Below are positions 28,489 through 36,798 of a stretch of DNA of 64,000 nt, in pieces; position 1 is the stretch's first letter, and each line of letters opens with the position of its first letter. A program made the translations under genes and the position numbers. This stretch comes from Consotaella salsifontis (GTDB lineage: Bacteria > Pseudomonadota > Alphaproteobacteria > Rhizobiales > Rhizobiaceae): positions 310,001 through 374,000 of the forward strand of contig NZ_FUXL01000004.1 in the NCBI RefSeq assembly GCF_900167365.1, written 5' to 3'. Below the pieces are notes generated by a model. That model ran no database searches and was not told the DNA's origin. It saw only the letters and a list, made by a program, of their open reading frames with translations.

Positions 28489-30369
28489 ATGACACGGTGG
28501 ACAGAAGGGACCCAGGCATTGCGAGGCAAGCAGAAGCCCGTTGAGCGAACAGAAGCGCGCGCCGACGGCACCGGCCGCCGATTTGTCCGCCCGCGCGTGG
28601 CGGCCATCGTCCTCGTCGCTCTCGCCGTCATCGTGGTCGCGGTGCTCGCGATCCTCACCGCGAGCAAGCTCGCGCTCGACGGCGCCAGCGCCCGCCGCGA
28701 TATCGAAACCCGGCTTGAAACCCTGATCGGACGACCTGTCAGCATTGGCGGAACAAGCACCTTCTCCCTTCTGCCACGCACTGTGCTCACCCTCAATCAT
28801 GTCCGGATCGGCAGCGGCAAAGATGTTATGACTGTTGATCGGCTGCGCGCGGAACTGGACCTCACCGAGGCATTGCGGGGACGCACCCAGCTCGAAGAGC
28901 TGACGTTGACGCGTCCCGAAACGTCATCGATTCTGACGTTTCTTGGCACCGTGCCCCAGGTGCCGCCGGAAGGTGAAGAGGCGACGCTCTCCCAGCTCAC
29001 CAACTTCCTTTTGAACCACCTCCTGGATCTTCGCACCCTGGTCATCAGGGACGGCGTCTTCGGCCTCGGCGACGGATCGCGCGCAACCGGCATCAGCAAC
29101 GTCAACGTCGTCGCCAGTTGGCCGCGCCGCAACGAGGCGGCCCGCGTCAGCGCAAGCTATGTGTGGAACGGCCAGCCGGCCAAGCTTGACGTTTCCATCG
29201 CGGCCCCTGCCTCCCTGCTGGTGGGCGAACCGACGAATCTCTCGTACGATCTTTCGGCTCCGCCTCTAGCGGTCACGTTCCGCGGCCAAGGCTCGTTCGC
29301 CGCCATCTCGACGCTGCAGGGAACGTTCTCGCTGGACGCGCCCTCCTTCGTGCGCGCGGCGAGGTGGATCGGCGATCCGGCCGCTCCCCTGCCCGACATC
29401 GGCGCCTTGACGCTGAAGGGCCAGCTTTCCGCGTTCGGTTCCCGCCTCAGCCTTCAGAATGCTTCTGTCGGCATCGGGGGAAATGAGGGCAAGGGCGCTC
29501 TGGAGATGACGCTGGCCGAGAAAGGCCTGCCCCTGGTCTCCGGTACGCTGGCTTTCGAGCATTTCACGCTGAACAGCCTGCAACGGGCCATCATCCCGCT
29601 GCCGACGTCCCCTGTAGACTTTGAGCGCCCCATCACCCTCGATTTCGTCCGGCGCGTTGATCTCGATCTCAGGCTCTCCGCCTCCAGCGCGGACCTTGGA
29701 TCCATCCCCCTCAACGATTTCGCCGCTGCCATCAAGATGAAGGACGGCGTGGCCATCCTCGACATTGGCGACGCCAGCCTTCTTGGCGGAAGAGGGCAGG
29801 CGAGCGTGATGATCAACGCGACGCAGCACGCGCCGACGGCCAGCGGAGAGATTTCTCTGGAGGATATCGATCTCTCGGCCTTGAGCAGCACGGTGGGCTT
29901 TTCCACGTTGGGCGTCTCGGGAACGGGCCGCATCAGCGCAAGCTTCTCCTCGCCCGCCAACAATTGGGGCGCCATTCTGCGCCACGCCAAGGCGCGCGCT
30001 AAACTTTCCGCCAGCGATGGCAGCATCAACGGCGTCGACAGTTCGATCTTTCTTTCGCCGGGCGAGCACCCCTTCGCTGCCAGCGCAAACCAGAGCATTC
30101 CCTATTCGAGCCTTTCGGCGGAGCTCTCCGCAGAGGGGCCGGATATCGAACTGCAGTCGCTGACCATGAAGACCGGGCAGCGAAACGTCCAGGCCGCCGG
30201 AGTTCTGGCAAGTTCCGGCAGTGTCGATGTTGCCGGTCTGATTCTTCCCACCGCCGAAGCCGAGGCGCCGGCCCCCGAGCCTATGCGCTTTGCGCTGTCG
30301 GGCGATTGGGTCGATCCACGCATCGAAAGCGAGCCGCTCGAGGAAGCCCTGGCCCCCGCCGACCGATAG
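28489..30369 (+). CDS. AsmA family protein
   Basis: The 626-residue product has a basic cytoplasmic N-terminus, one membrane anchor at about 35-57 (VAAIVLVALAVIVVAVLAIL) and then the AsmA repeat beginning DIETRLETLIGRPVSIGG, with the rest predicted as periplasmic beta-rich repeats. AsmA-like proteins are thought to form bridge-like grooves moving phospholipids between inner and outer membrane. It is a single gene between a terminator and a convergent gene. The exact start is uncertain because the first 30 residues are not conserved in type. Confidence 0.85.
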   Translation: MTRWTEGTQALRGKQKPVERTEARADGTGRRFVRPRVAAIVLVALAVIVVAVLAILTASKLALDGASARRDIETRLETLIGRPVSIGGTSTFSLLPRTVLTLNHVRIGSGKDVMTVDRLRAELDLTEALRGRTQLEELTLTRPETSSILTFLGTVPQVPPEGEEATLSQLTNFLLNHLLDLRTLVIRDGVFGLGDGSRATGISNVNVVASWPRRNEAARVSASYVWNGQPAKLDVSIAAPASLLVGEPTNLSYDLSAPPLAVTFRGQGSFAAISTLQGTFSLDAPSFVRAARWIGDPAAPLPDIGALTLKGQLSAFGSRLSLQNASVGIGGNEGKGALEMTLAEKGLPLVSGTLAFEHFTLNSLQRAIIPLPTSPVDFERPITLDFVRRVDLDLRLSASSADLGSIPLNDFAAAIKMKDGVAILDIGDASLLGGRGQASVMINATQHAPTASGEISLEDIDLSALSSTVGFSTLGVSGTGRISASFSSPANNWGAILRHAKARAKLSASDGSINGVDSSIFLSPGEHPFAASANQSIPYSSLSAELSAEGPDIELQSLTMKTGQRNVQAAGVLASSGSVDVAGLILPTAEAEAPAPEPMRFALSGDWVDPRIESEPLEEALAPADR

Positions 30370-30441
30370 GACAAGCCCCACGCCTTATCTCAAGGGGCTC
30401 TGCTCTCCGGGAGAATCCGACAGGCCGGCGGAACGCGCGTA

Positions 30442-30478
30442 AAACAGTTTGCCGCTCGTCCGCGCGCGAGAACTGTTT
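30442..30478 (-). terminator. Inverted repeat in the convergent AsmA/hydroxylase gap
   Basis: AAACAGTT (30442-30449) and AACTGTTT (30471-30478) pair, with an inner CTCG/CGAG pair closing a loop. Read on the minus strand it begins at the stop of the hydroxylase gene and is followed by TTTTACGC, a modest T-run. It probably ends that gene and may also serve the AsmA-like gene from the other side. Confidence 0.4.
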
Positions 30479-31263
30479 CAGCGGTGCTGCCGCCCCTCGC
30501 CATAAAACAGCTTCTCCCACTTCTTGTGCGCCTTGTAGCCTTCGCGGATGAAGGGCGTGAAAACGGCAAGATTGAGCACGGCCTTGTTGGTCAGGCTGGC
30601 GGGAAAGCGCGTCGGCTTCTCGAAGTCGACGAAGAGGACGACGCGCACCTTGTCGGAGTGGTTCCAAGCCTCGTGCTCGTAGGCGTCGTCGAAAATCAGC
30701 GCCTCGCCCTCCTTCCAGTGGCACACCTGATCCTGGATGCGGATGCCGATCTTGTCGGGCTCGTCGGGGACGATCAGGCCGAGATGGAAGCGCAGGACGC
30801 CATTATAGGGTCCGCGGTGCGGCGGCAGGTGCTTGCCTGGCTCGAAGATCGAGAACATCGCCGATTTGAGGCCGGGGATTTTTTGAAGAATCCGCCAGGT
30901 TTCAGGACATTGGGCAATGGCCGCCTCGGATTTGATGCCGTAGCCGCACAGGAAGAACGTCTTCCAGTTCTGGTCCGAGGAAATGGAGCGAACCTCTGAG
31001 GAAATCTCGTGGAAGGCCGGGAGTTCACCCTTGCGCGTGAGAACCTGGTCGAGCTCGGCGCGGATGAGGCGCCACTCCTTCTCCACCTCGCGCGCCCAGG
31101 GAAAGGCATCGGTGGGGAAAACGGGAGGATTTCCCACCGCCGAGTAATCGAGATTGAGCTTTTCCGCGCCATCGACGAGCTTCTGAACGAGGCGTGCGGC
31201 CCCGCCTTGCCGGCTCATCGTATCCTCGAGACCCTGGGTTTTGAGCTGCTGCATATCGGCCAT
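30478..31263 (-). CDS. Aspartyl/asparaginyl beta-hydroxylase family protein
   Basis: The 261-residue product has the 2-oxoglutarate/iron hydroxylase core of the AspH/LpxO family: the first metal His in LPPHRGPYNGVLRFHLGL and the second in AYEHEAWNHSDKVRVVLF, where the Arg holds 2-oxoglutarate. LpxO members hydroxylate the secondary acyl chain of lipid A; others act on proteins or free amino acids. No signal or membrane helix is seen. The ATG at 31263 with AAGGA upstream is preferred; an open frame runs 31 codons further up without a binding site, and later ATGs at 31254 and 31221 exist. The substrate cannot be told from sequence. Confidence 0.85.
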   Translation of the reverse strand: MADMQQLKTQGLEDTMSRQGGAARLVQKLVDGAEKLNLDYSAVGNPPVFPTDAFPWAREVEKEWRLIRAELDQVLTRKGELPAFHEISSEVRSISSDQNWKTFFLCGYGIKSEAAIAQCPETWRILQKIPGLKSAMFSIFEPGKHLPPHRGPYNGVLRFHLGLIVPDEPDKIGIRIQDQVCHWKEGEALIFDDAYEHEAWNHSDKVRVVLFVDFEKPTRFPASLTNKAVLNLAVFTPFIREGYKAHKKWEKLFYGEGRQHR

Positions 31264-31368
31264 GACGCTGATCCTTGAAAACGCACGAACCTTGCCGACG
31301 GCGCCCGATCGACACCGGTGGCGTCTTGGGCAATCCAGTGGAACCGGCAGTGCCAAGTCACATAGTCC

Positions 31369-32793
31369 TCAATCCTGAAAATCGAAGGCCGAAAGCCCTG
31401 TCACCATGTCGTCGAGGCCGAGCGGCCGCGTCATGGGGGGCGCCGTGCGGGCAAGGCAGGCCTGGCGCTCGCAAAATTGGCAGGCCTTGCCGATGCCGGT
31501 CGCCGGCGCGCCGGCCGCCAGATGCCTGCCATAGATCGTTCGCTCGGCGAAGGTCACGTCGCAGCCCAGAAGCACCGCGGTTCGCCGAACGCGCTGGTCG
31601 AAGCTGGCCTGCAACCCTTCCAGTGTTCGCGCGATGGTGAGAAACGTGGTGCCATCGGGCATCTCCACCGTCTCCACCAGCACCTGCCCCGGCTGCGCGA
31701 AAGCGGCATAGACCGCCAGCTTCGGGCAGTCGCCGCCGAAGCGATCGGCCGGGAAGCCGCGAGCGCCGGCGCGGCGGAAGCGGTTTCCCGCGATATCCAC
31801 CTCCAGCATGAAGAAGGGAATGCCGGCCGCGCTGCGGCGCTGAAGTGTCGTCAGGCGATTGACGACATGCTCGAACGAAACCTGGAATCGGCTCGCCAGT
31901 GTATCGATGTCGTAGCCGACACGCTCGGCGGCGCTCTGGAACGCGCCATAAGGCATCATCAGGGCGTGGGCGGCATAGCGGGTCAACTCGAAGCGGGCGA
32001 GCCGCTTGGCTTCAGCGCTGGAAAAGCCGAAGGCTTCGACTTCGGCGGCAATCACCGACCCATATTCGAGATGCACCGCCTCGATGGCAATCTCGCGCAG
32101 GCGGTCCGGCGCGTTGAGCCGCTCGGAGAGAAAGAGGCGGCGCGAATGTCGGTCCAGGCGGCGGCGCCAATTGGGCATGACGTCGACCGGAAGCACCCGG
32201 ACTGCAACATCGTGCTTCTGACGCAGGAGGGCACGAAGCGCTCCGGCGAGATCGTCGCCTGGCGTCAGCGACTGATGAAGCTCCTCCACCGCCGTCTCGA
32301 TCGCGGCGTGGTGGTTCGGGCGCGTTTCGAGGGCATCGCGCACCTCATCGAACGGAAGGCGCCGCCCCGCGAGCCGCGCATCATGGCCCGAGCGGGCGAG
32401 AAGCTCGGAAAGGTCGCTGAGGCGACCCAAGGCCTCGCGATAGGCGCGGTAGAGCTTGACGAAGCCGGCGGCCGCGTTGGGCGCGGCGGCGGCGATCTCC
32501 ACCAGTTCCTGATCCCCCGGCAGCTCGCCGGCCAGGAGCGGATCGGCAAACACCTCCTTCAGCGCCAGCGCCGAGCCGCCATCCTCCTCCATCTGCAGCT
32601 CGACCGGATCGATGCGGTAGACCTCCGAGAGACGGAGGATGAGCTGAACCGTCAGCGGACGCTGGTTGCGCTCGATCAGGTTGAGATAGGACGGCGAAAT
32701 GCCGAGCGCCTCCGCCATGGCGCTCTGCGTCAACCCCTGGGCGTTGCGAATGCGCCGGATGCGCGGACCGGCGAAAATCTTGTTCTGCGCCAT
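31369..32793 (-). CDS. RamB/ScfR-like XRE family regulator of acetate and short-chain acyl metabolism
   Basis: The 474-residue protein has an XRE helix-turn-helix at about 8-65 (GLTQSAMAEALGISPSYLNL then IERNQRPLT). An IrrE/ImmA-like middle region follows with a degenerate metal motif (EAVHLEYG in place of HExxH), and then the C-terminal domain found in short-chain fatty-acid regulators, ending with a cysteine group (CQFCERQAC). RamB of actinobacteria and ScfR-type proteins control isocitrate lyase genes; here aceA is encoded divergently about 680 bases away, which supports the same role. The ATG at 32793 is chosen because the XRE domain begins directly after it. Confidence 0.9.
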   Translation of the reverse strand: MAQNKIFAGPRIRRIRNAQGLTQSAMAEALGISPSYLNLIERNQRPLTVQLILRLSEVYRIDPVELQMEEDGGSALALKEVFADPLLAGELPGDQELVEIAAAAPNAAAGFVKLYRAYREALGRLSDLSELLARSGHDARLAGRRLPFDEVRDALETRPNHHAAIETAVEELHQSLTPGDDLAGALRALLRQKHDVAVRVLPVDVMPNWRRRLDRHSRRLFLSERLNAPDRLREIAIEAVHLEYGSVIAAEVEAFGFSSAEAKRLARFELTRYAAHALMMPYGAFQSAAERVGYDIDTLASRFQVSFEHVVNRLTTLQRRSAAGIPFFMLEVDIAGNRFRRAGARGFPADRFGGDCPKLAVYAAFAQPGQVLVETVEMPDGTTFLTIARTLEGLQASFDQRVRRTAVLLGCDVTFAERTIYGRHLAAGAPATGIGKACQFCERQACLARTAPPMTRPLGLDDMVTGLSAFDFQD

Positions 32794-32863
32794 CGCTCCT
32801 GCCTCCCCTGCCGCGGCACGCATGCCGCGAACAACCAAGGAGCGCAGAAGGCGGGTCAGTTTG

Positions 32864-33010
32864 TCAATGCGCTGTCAAGCGATCCGGCCGTCCGATGACG
32901 GGCCGGCGGGCGCATGCCGGCCCTGGCCCCCGCATGTAATGACGCGCGGGGCTGTAGCCCGGCTTCAGCTTGTGAAGCAGCGTCTTGGTCGCCTTGATGA
33001 CCCTTTCCAT
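32864..33010 (-). CDS. Small basic protein of 48 residues, unknown function
   Basis: An ATG at 33010 preceded by GGGGA at good spacing opens a 48-codon frame. The product is strongly basic, with a Lys-rich first part (MERVIKATKTLLHKLKPGYS) and an Arg/Pro-rich end. It lies upstream of the ScfR-like regulator on the same strand, in an otherwise gene-free 680-base region. I do not recognise the family. The good binding site favours a real gene, but its short length leaves chance possible. Confidence 0.4.
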   Translation of the reverse strand: MERVIKATKTLLHKLKPGYSPARHYMRGPGPACARRPVIGRPDRLTAH

Positions 33011-33265
33011 CACCGAATCCCCGTTGAGTGGCCACGCCGCTGCCGGGTGGCTCCTGGCCGACCATCGCAAAAAGATATTGATATTCAGTGACTCGCGCGC
33101 GTTGCCAGGGCGAATTGAGTCCTGGCCGCACGCTCTTTTCTTCCTGAAGGCGGTGATCGATTCGGCCGTGGAGGGAGGCCAGGTCCGACTGCGAGCCTCG
33201 CCGAAGGCTTCTTTTCAGGACTTAAGACCGTGAGTTTTCCACGAGCCTTCGGGCAGAAGCTCAAG

Positions 33266-33302
33266 CAAAACGTTTGAATTTTACAAAATTTACAAGTTGA
33301 CA
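33266..33302 (+). promoter_or_regulatory. Candidate aceA control region: palindrome, TTTACAA repeats and -35 box
   Basis: Upstream of aceA lie CAAAACGTTTG (33266-33276), two direct repeats of TTTACAA (33280-33286 and 33289-33295) and a perfect -35 hexamer TTGACA (33297-33302). The repeats are AT-rich islands in GC-rich DNA and resemble the kind of site used by RamB/ScfR-type regulators. No good -10 box is seen at 16-18 bases. The remaining stretch 33011-33265 shows nothing clear. Confidence 0.4.
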
Positions 33303-33447
33303 GAGGTCGACGTCAACGGCGCGACATTTTGACCCAAATTGCCGCACCCTCATCTTCATCTTCGCTATTCGCACAATATTTTCGGTGCCAACTTCCTCTC
33401 CAGGAGAAAAGAGACAGGGTATCCAAGAAGCAACCGCTTCTTGCTTC

Positions 33448-33466
33448 CTTCTCTTTTAAAGAGGAG
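33448..33466 (+). promoter_or_regulatory. Hairpin that can mask the aceA ribosome binding site
   Basis: CTTCTCTTT (33448-33456) can pair with AAAGAGGAG (33458-33466), which contains the aceA ribosome binding site GAGGAG. A second hairpin, AAGAAGC/GCTTCTT with a four-base loop (33425-33442), lies just upstream. Together they suggest control of translation; this is inferred from base pairing only. Confidence 0.45.
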
Positions 33467-33474
33467 ATATTTCC

Positions 33475-34806
33475 ATGTCGGACTTTTATTCCTTGGTTCC
33501 GTCGGCGCCCAAGGGTCGCTTCGAGAAGGTCGAGCGCCCCTACAGCGCCAAGGACGCTCAGCGCCTGCGCGGCACTGTCGAGATCAAGTATAGCCTGGCC
33601 GAGCAGGGCGCGAACCGGTTGTGGAAACTGATTCACGAGGACGAATTCGTCAACGCGCTGGGCGCCGTCACCGGCAACCAGGCGATGCAGATGGTGCGCG
33701 CCGGCCTCAAGGCGATCTACCTCTCGGGCTGGCAGGTCGCGGCGGACGCCAACACGGCCTCGGCGATGTATCCCGACCAGTCGCTTTATCCGGCGAACGC
33801 CGGTCCCGAGCTCTGCCGCCGCATCAATCGCACCTTGCAGCGCGCGGATCAGATCGAGGCATCGGAGGGCAACGGCCTTTCGGTCGAAACCTGGTTCGCG
33901 CCGATCGTCGCCGACGCGGAAGCCGGCTTCGGCGGCCCGCTCAACGCCTTCGAGATCATGAAGGCCTATATCGAGGCGGGCGCGGCGGGCGTCCACTTCG
34001 AGGACCAGCTCGCCTCGGAAAAGAAGTGCGGCCATCTCGGCGGCAAGGTTCTCATTCCGACCTCGGCCCATATCCGCAACCTGACGGCCGCGCGCCTCGC
34101 GGCCGACGTGATGGGCGTTCCTGCGGTAGTCGTCGCGCGCACCGACGCGGAAGCGGCCAAGCTCCTGACCTCGGATATCGATGAGCGCGACCGCCCCTTC
34201 GTCGATTATGACGCCGGCCGCACGGCGGAAGGCTTCTACCGGGTGAGGAACGGCATCGAGCCCTGCATCGCCCGTGCCATCGCCTATGCGCCCTATTCCG
34301 ACCTCATCTGGTGCGAAACCTCCAAGCCCGACCTGGAGCAGGCGCGGCGCTTTGCCGAGGGCGTCAGGCGCGAGCACCCCGACCAGCTTCTCGCCTACAA
34401 CTGCTCGCCATCGTTCAACTGGAAGAAGAACCTGGACGATGCGACCATTGCCAAGTTCCAACGCGAGCTGGGCGCCATGGGCTACAAGTTCCAGTTCATC
34501 ACGCTCGCCGGCTTCCACCAGTTGAACTTCGGCATGTACGACCTCGCCAAGGGCTACAAGGACAGCCAGATGGCGGCGTACTCGAAGCTGCAGGAAGCCG
34601 AGTTCGCGGCCGAGGCCGTGGGCTACACCGCCACCAAGCATCAGCGCGAAGTGGGAACCGGCTATTTCGACGCCGTCTCCATGGCGATCACCGGGGGCAC
34701 GTCCTCGACGACGGCGATGAGCGAATCGACCGAGCACGCCCAGTTCCAGGCGGAAATCGAGAAGAACGCGGCGGCCTCCTCCGGCAAGGCCACCGTCGCG
34801 GCTTGA
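33475..34806 (+). CDS. aceA: Isocitrate lyase
   Basis: Isocitrate lyase splits isocitrate into glyoxylate and succinate, the first step of the glyoxylate bypass for growth on acetate or fatty acids. The 443-residue product has the catalytic stretch [11 protein letters not shown] with the active Cys at residue 185, the metal region [10 protein letters not shown], and the later [12 protein letters not shown]. The length fits the prokaryotic form. A strong GAGGAG lies 9 bases before the ATG. No malate synthase gene follows; the next gene is a small unknown protein. The divergent ScfR-like regulator is the probable controller. Confidence 0.98.
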   Translation: MSDFYSLVPSAPKGRFEKVERPYSAKDAQRLRGTVEIKYSLAEQGANRLWKLIHEDEFVNALGAVTGNQAMQMVRAGLKAIYLSGWQVAADANTASAMYPDQSLYPANAGPELCRRINRTLQRADQIEASEGNGLSVETWFAPIVADAEAGFGGPLNAFEIMKAYIEAGAAGVHFEDQLASEKKCGHLGGKVLIPTSAHIRNLTAARLAADVMGVPAVVVARTDAEAAKLLTSDIDERDRPFVDYDAGRTAEGFYRVRNGIEPCIARAIAYAPYSDLIWCETSKPDLEQARRFAEGVRREHPDQLLAYNCSPSFNWKKNLDDATIAKFQRELGAMGYKFQFITLAGFHQLNFGMYDLAKGYKDSQMAAYSKLQEAEFAAEAVGYTATKHQREVGTGYFDAVSMAITGGTSSTTAMSESTEHAQFQAEIEKNAAASSGKATVAA

Positions 34807-34867
34807 TCCGCTCGCGCAGGCGGCCGCGTTCGGCCACCCGTTTCCAAATTCCTTAAGGACAAGCACG

Positions 34868-35119
34868 ATGACCAACACCGTTACCCCGATCCCGCGCCCG
34901 GTCACTCGCGTCAAGGAGCGCGCCGCCGAGCAGTCGAGCACCATGGACGAAACCCAGCAGGCTGCCATCCGCCGTCTGGCCAACGATCTTCACCGCCTCA
35001 ACGCATCCGTCATGGCGGCGGTGGAATCCGGCGTCTCGGTCGAGCTGGTGCGCTCGTCCCGCCATCACGACCAGGGCAACTGGGGTGACCTGCTGATCCC
35101 TGTCGTCGTGAAGATGTAA
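34868..35119 (+). CDS. Small protein of 83 residues following aceA, unknown function
   Basis: The frame starts 61 bases after aceA with AAGGA ahead of the ATG, so it is probably on the same message. The product has an unstructured N-terminal third rich in Pro and Thr, a helix around DETQQAAIRRLANDLHRLNA and a C-terminal stretch SSRHHDQGNWGDLLIPVVVK. It has no membrane segment or signal. I do not recognise the family. Its position suggests a part in the glyoxylate bypass or its control. Confidence 0.72.
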   Translation: MTNTVTPIPRPVTRVKERAAEQSSTMDETQQAAIRRLANDLHRLNASVMAAVESGVSVELVRSSRHHDQGNWGDLLIPVVVKM

Positions 35120-35230
35120 CGAAACGAGCAAGCCGGGGAGCGATCGTTCCGCCCGACGTCGCCCCAAGACCCACCTTCCTGGGGCAACCGCTCCTGATGC
35201 TGGCTCCGGCAGGACCTGACCGGCCCTGCC

Positions 35231-35278
35231 ACGCACGGACCCGACCCGGCTCTCCGCCTAGGGTCCGGGTCCGTGCGT
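35231..35278 (+). promoter_or_regulatory. Long perfect hairpin ahead of the polyamine genes
   Basis: ACGCACGGACCCG (35231-35243) and CGGGTCCGTGCGT (35266-35278) form a 13-base perfect stem; an inner ACCC/GGGT pair extends it to 17 with one bulged C. No T-run follows. It could end the aceA message, protect its 3' end, or act in the leader of the glutamine synthetase-like gene. The rest of 35120-35358 shows nothing else clear. Confidence 0.55.
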
Positions 35279-35358
35279 CTCCGGGCGCTGCCCCTTACAA
35301 ACAGGCGCGCGAGTCCTATCATCGGCTGCAACGGAACGATCCGGCCAGCCTGATTGCC

Positions 35359-36798
35359 ATGCCTATTCACACCCCAACCCGATCCTCTTCAGCTCAAGGC
35401 GAGGGACATCCGTCAGATCCCGCCTTCCTTGCCATCCGGCGCGGCGTCCGCTCGATGAGCGAGGCCCGCGAATGGCTCGCCCATCGCGGCATCGAGGACA
35501 TCGAGTGCATCACCCCCGACCTCGCCGGCGTGCCGCGCGGCAAGATGATGCCGGCCAAGAAGTTCACCGGCGACACGTCGCTGGCGCTGCCATCCTCGCT
35601 GTTCCTCCACACCATATCGGGCGAGTATCCGGCCGAGAGCGGCGAGTTCCGTTATCCGCCGGCCGATGGCGACTTCAAGCTGATGCCGGACCTCTCCACC
35701 CTCTCGGCCGTGCCCTGGGAAAGCGATCCGACGGCGCAGGTGATTTGCGATCTCATCGACACCGCCGGCAAGGCGGTCGACTATACGCCGCGCAACGTCC
35801 TGAAGCGGGTGGTCGCGCTCTATCGCGAAAAGGGCTGGGCGCCGGTGGTGGCGCCGGAAATCGAATTCTACCTCGTCTCCAGGAACGTCGACCCGGACTA
35901 TCCGCTGACGCCGCCGGTCGGCCGCTCGGGACGCCCCATCCAGGGCGGGCAGTCCTATTCCATCAGCGGCGTCAACGAGTTCGACGAGCTCATCGACGAC
36001 ATCTACGACTTCTCGGACCGCCAGGGCCTGGAAATCGATACGCTGATCCACGAGGAAGGCGCGGCGCAGCTGGAGATCAATCTTCGCCACGGCGATCCGG
36101 TCGAGCTCGCCGACCAGGTCTTTCTCTTCAAGCGAACCATCCGAGAGGCCGCGCTGAAGCACGGCATCTACGCCACGTTCATGGCCAAGCCGATCCAGGG
36201 CCAGCCGGGCTCGGCGCTCCACATCCACCAGTCGGTGATCGATCGGGAGTCCGGCCGCAACGTCTTTTCCACGGAGGACGGCAGCCCCTCGCCGCTGTTC
36301 TACCACTTCATCGGCGGCATGCAGCGCTATGTGCCGAGCGCGCTCGTGATGATGGCGCCCTACGTCAACTCCTATCGCCGGCTGACCTTCGGAATGTCCG
36401 CGCCGGTCAACACGGCCTGGGGTTACGACAACCGCACGACGGCCTTCCGCGTGCCGACCTCGGACGCCGCCGGGCGCCGCGTCGAGAACCGCCTGCCGTC
36501 CTCGGACGCCAATCCCTATCTCGCCCTCGCCGCCTCGCTCGCCTGCGGCTTTCTCGGCATGGTGGGCGGCGTCGAGCCGGATCAGCCGACCGCCCAGGAC
36601 TGCGGGGACGCGGGCAAGATCCTGCTGCCGCGCGGCCTCTTGGAGGCGGTGGCCGCCTTCGAGGAGGAACCGGCCTTCCGCGAGATGTTCTCCGCCGCCT
36701 TCGTCGCAACCTATGCCGGCGTCAAGCGCGGCGAGTTCGAAACCTTCATGCAAGTGATCAGCCCGTGGGAGCGGGAATTCCTGCTCCTCGCCGTGTGA
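35359..36798 (+). CDS. Glutamine synthetase family protein (gamma-glutamylputrescine synthetase-like)
   Basis: The 479-residue product has the glutamine synthetase fold: N-terminal grasp domain with ECITPDLAGVPRGKMMP, catalytic PEIEFYLV, GAAQLEINLRHGDP, HIHQS and NRLPSSDANPYLALAASL. The tail NLR and Tyr adenylylation site of true GlnA are absent. The next gene is a PuuB-like FAD oxidase overlapping by one base, so the pair probably glutamylates and then oxidises putrescine or another amine. The ATG at 35359 is preferred because related proteins begin before the RRGVRS stretch. An ATG at 35455 is possible, and neither has a strong binding site. Confidence 0.87.
   Translation: MPIHTPTRSSSAQGEGHPSDPAFLAIRRGVRSMSEAREWLAHRGIEDIECITPDLAGVPRGKMMPAKKFTGDTSLALPSSLFLHTISGEYPAESGEFRYPPADGDFKLMPDLSTLSAVPWESDPTAQVICDLIDTAGKAVDYTPRNVLKRVVALYREKGWAPVVAPEIEFYLVSRNVDPDYPLTPPVGRSGRPIQGGQSYSISGVNEFDELIDDIYDFSDRQGLEIDTLIHEEGAAQLEINLRHGDPVELADQVFLFKRTIREAALKHGIYATFMAKPIQGQPGSALHIHQSVIDRESGRNVFSTEDGSPSPLFYHFIGGMQRYVPSALVMMAPYVNSYRRLTFGMSAPVNTAWGYDNRTTAFRVPTSDAAGRRVENRLPSSDANPYLALAASLACGFLGMVGGVEPDQPTAQDCGDAGKILLPRGLLEAVAAFEEEPAFREMFSAAFVATYAGVKRGEFETFMQVISPWEREFLLLAV

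Noticed and set aside
32985-33233. An 82-codon plus-strand frame upstream of aceA
   Set aside because: It overlaps the better-supported small minus-strand frame, has no ribosome binding site and a biased composition.
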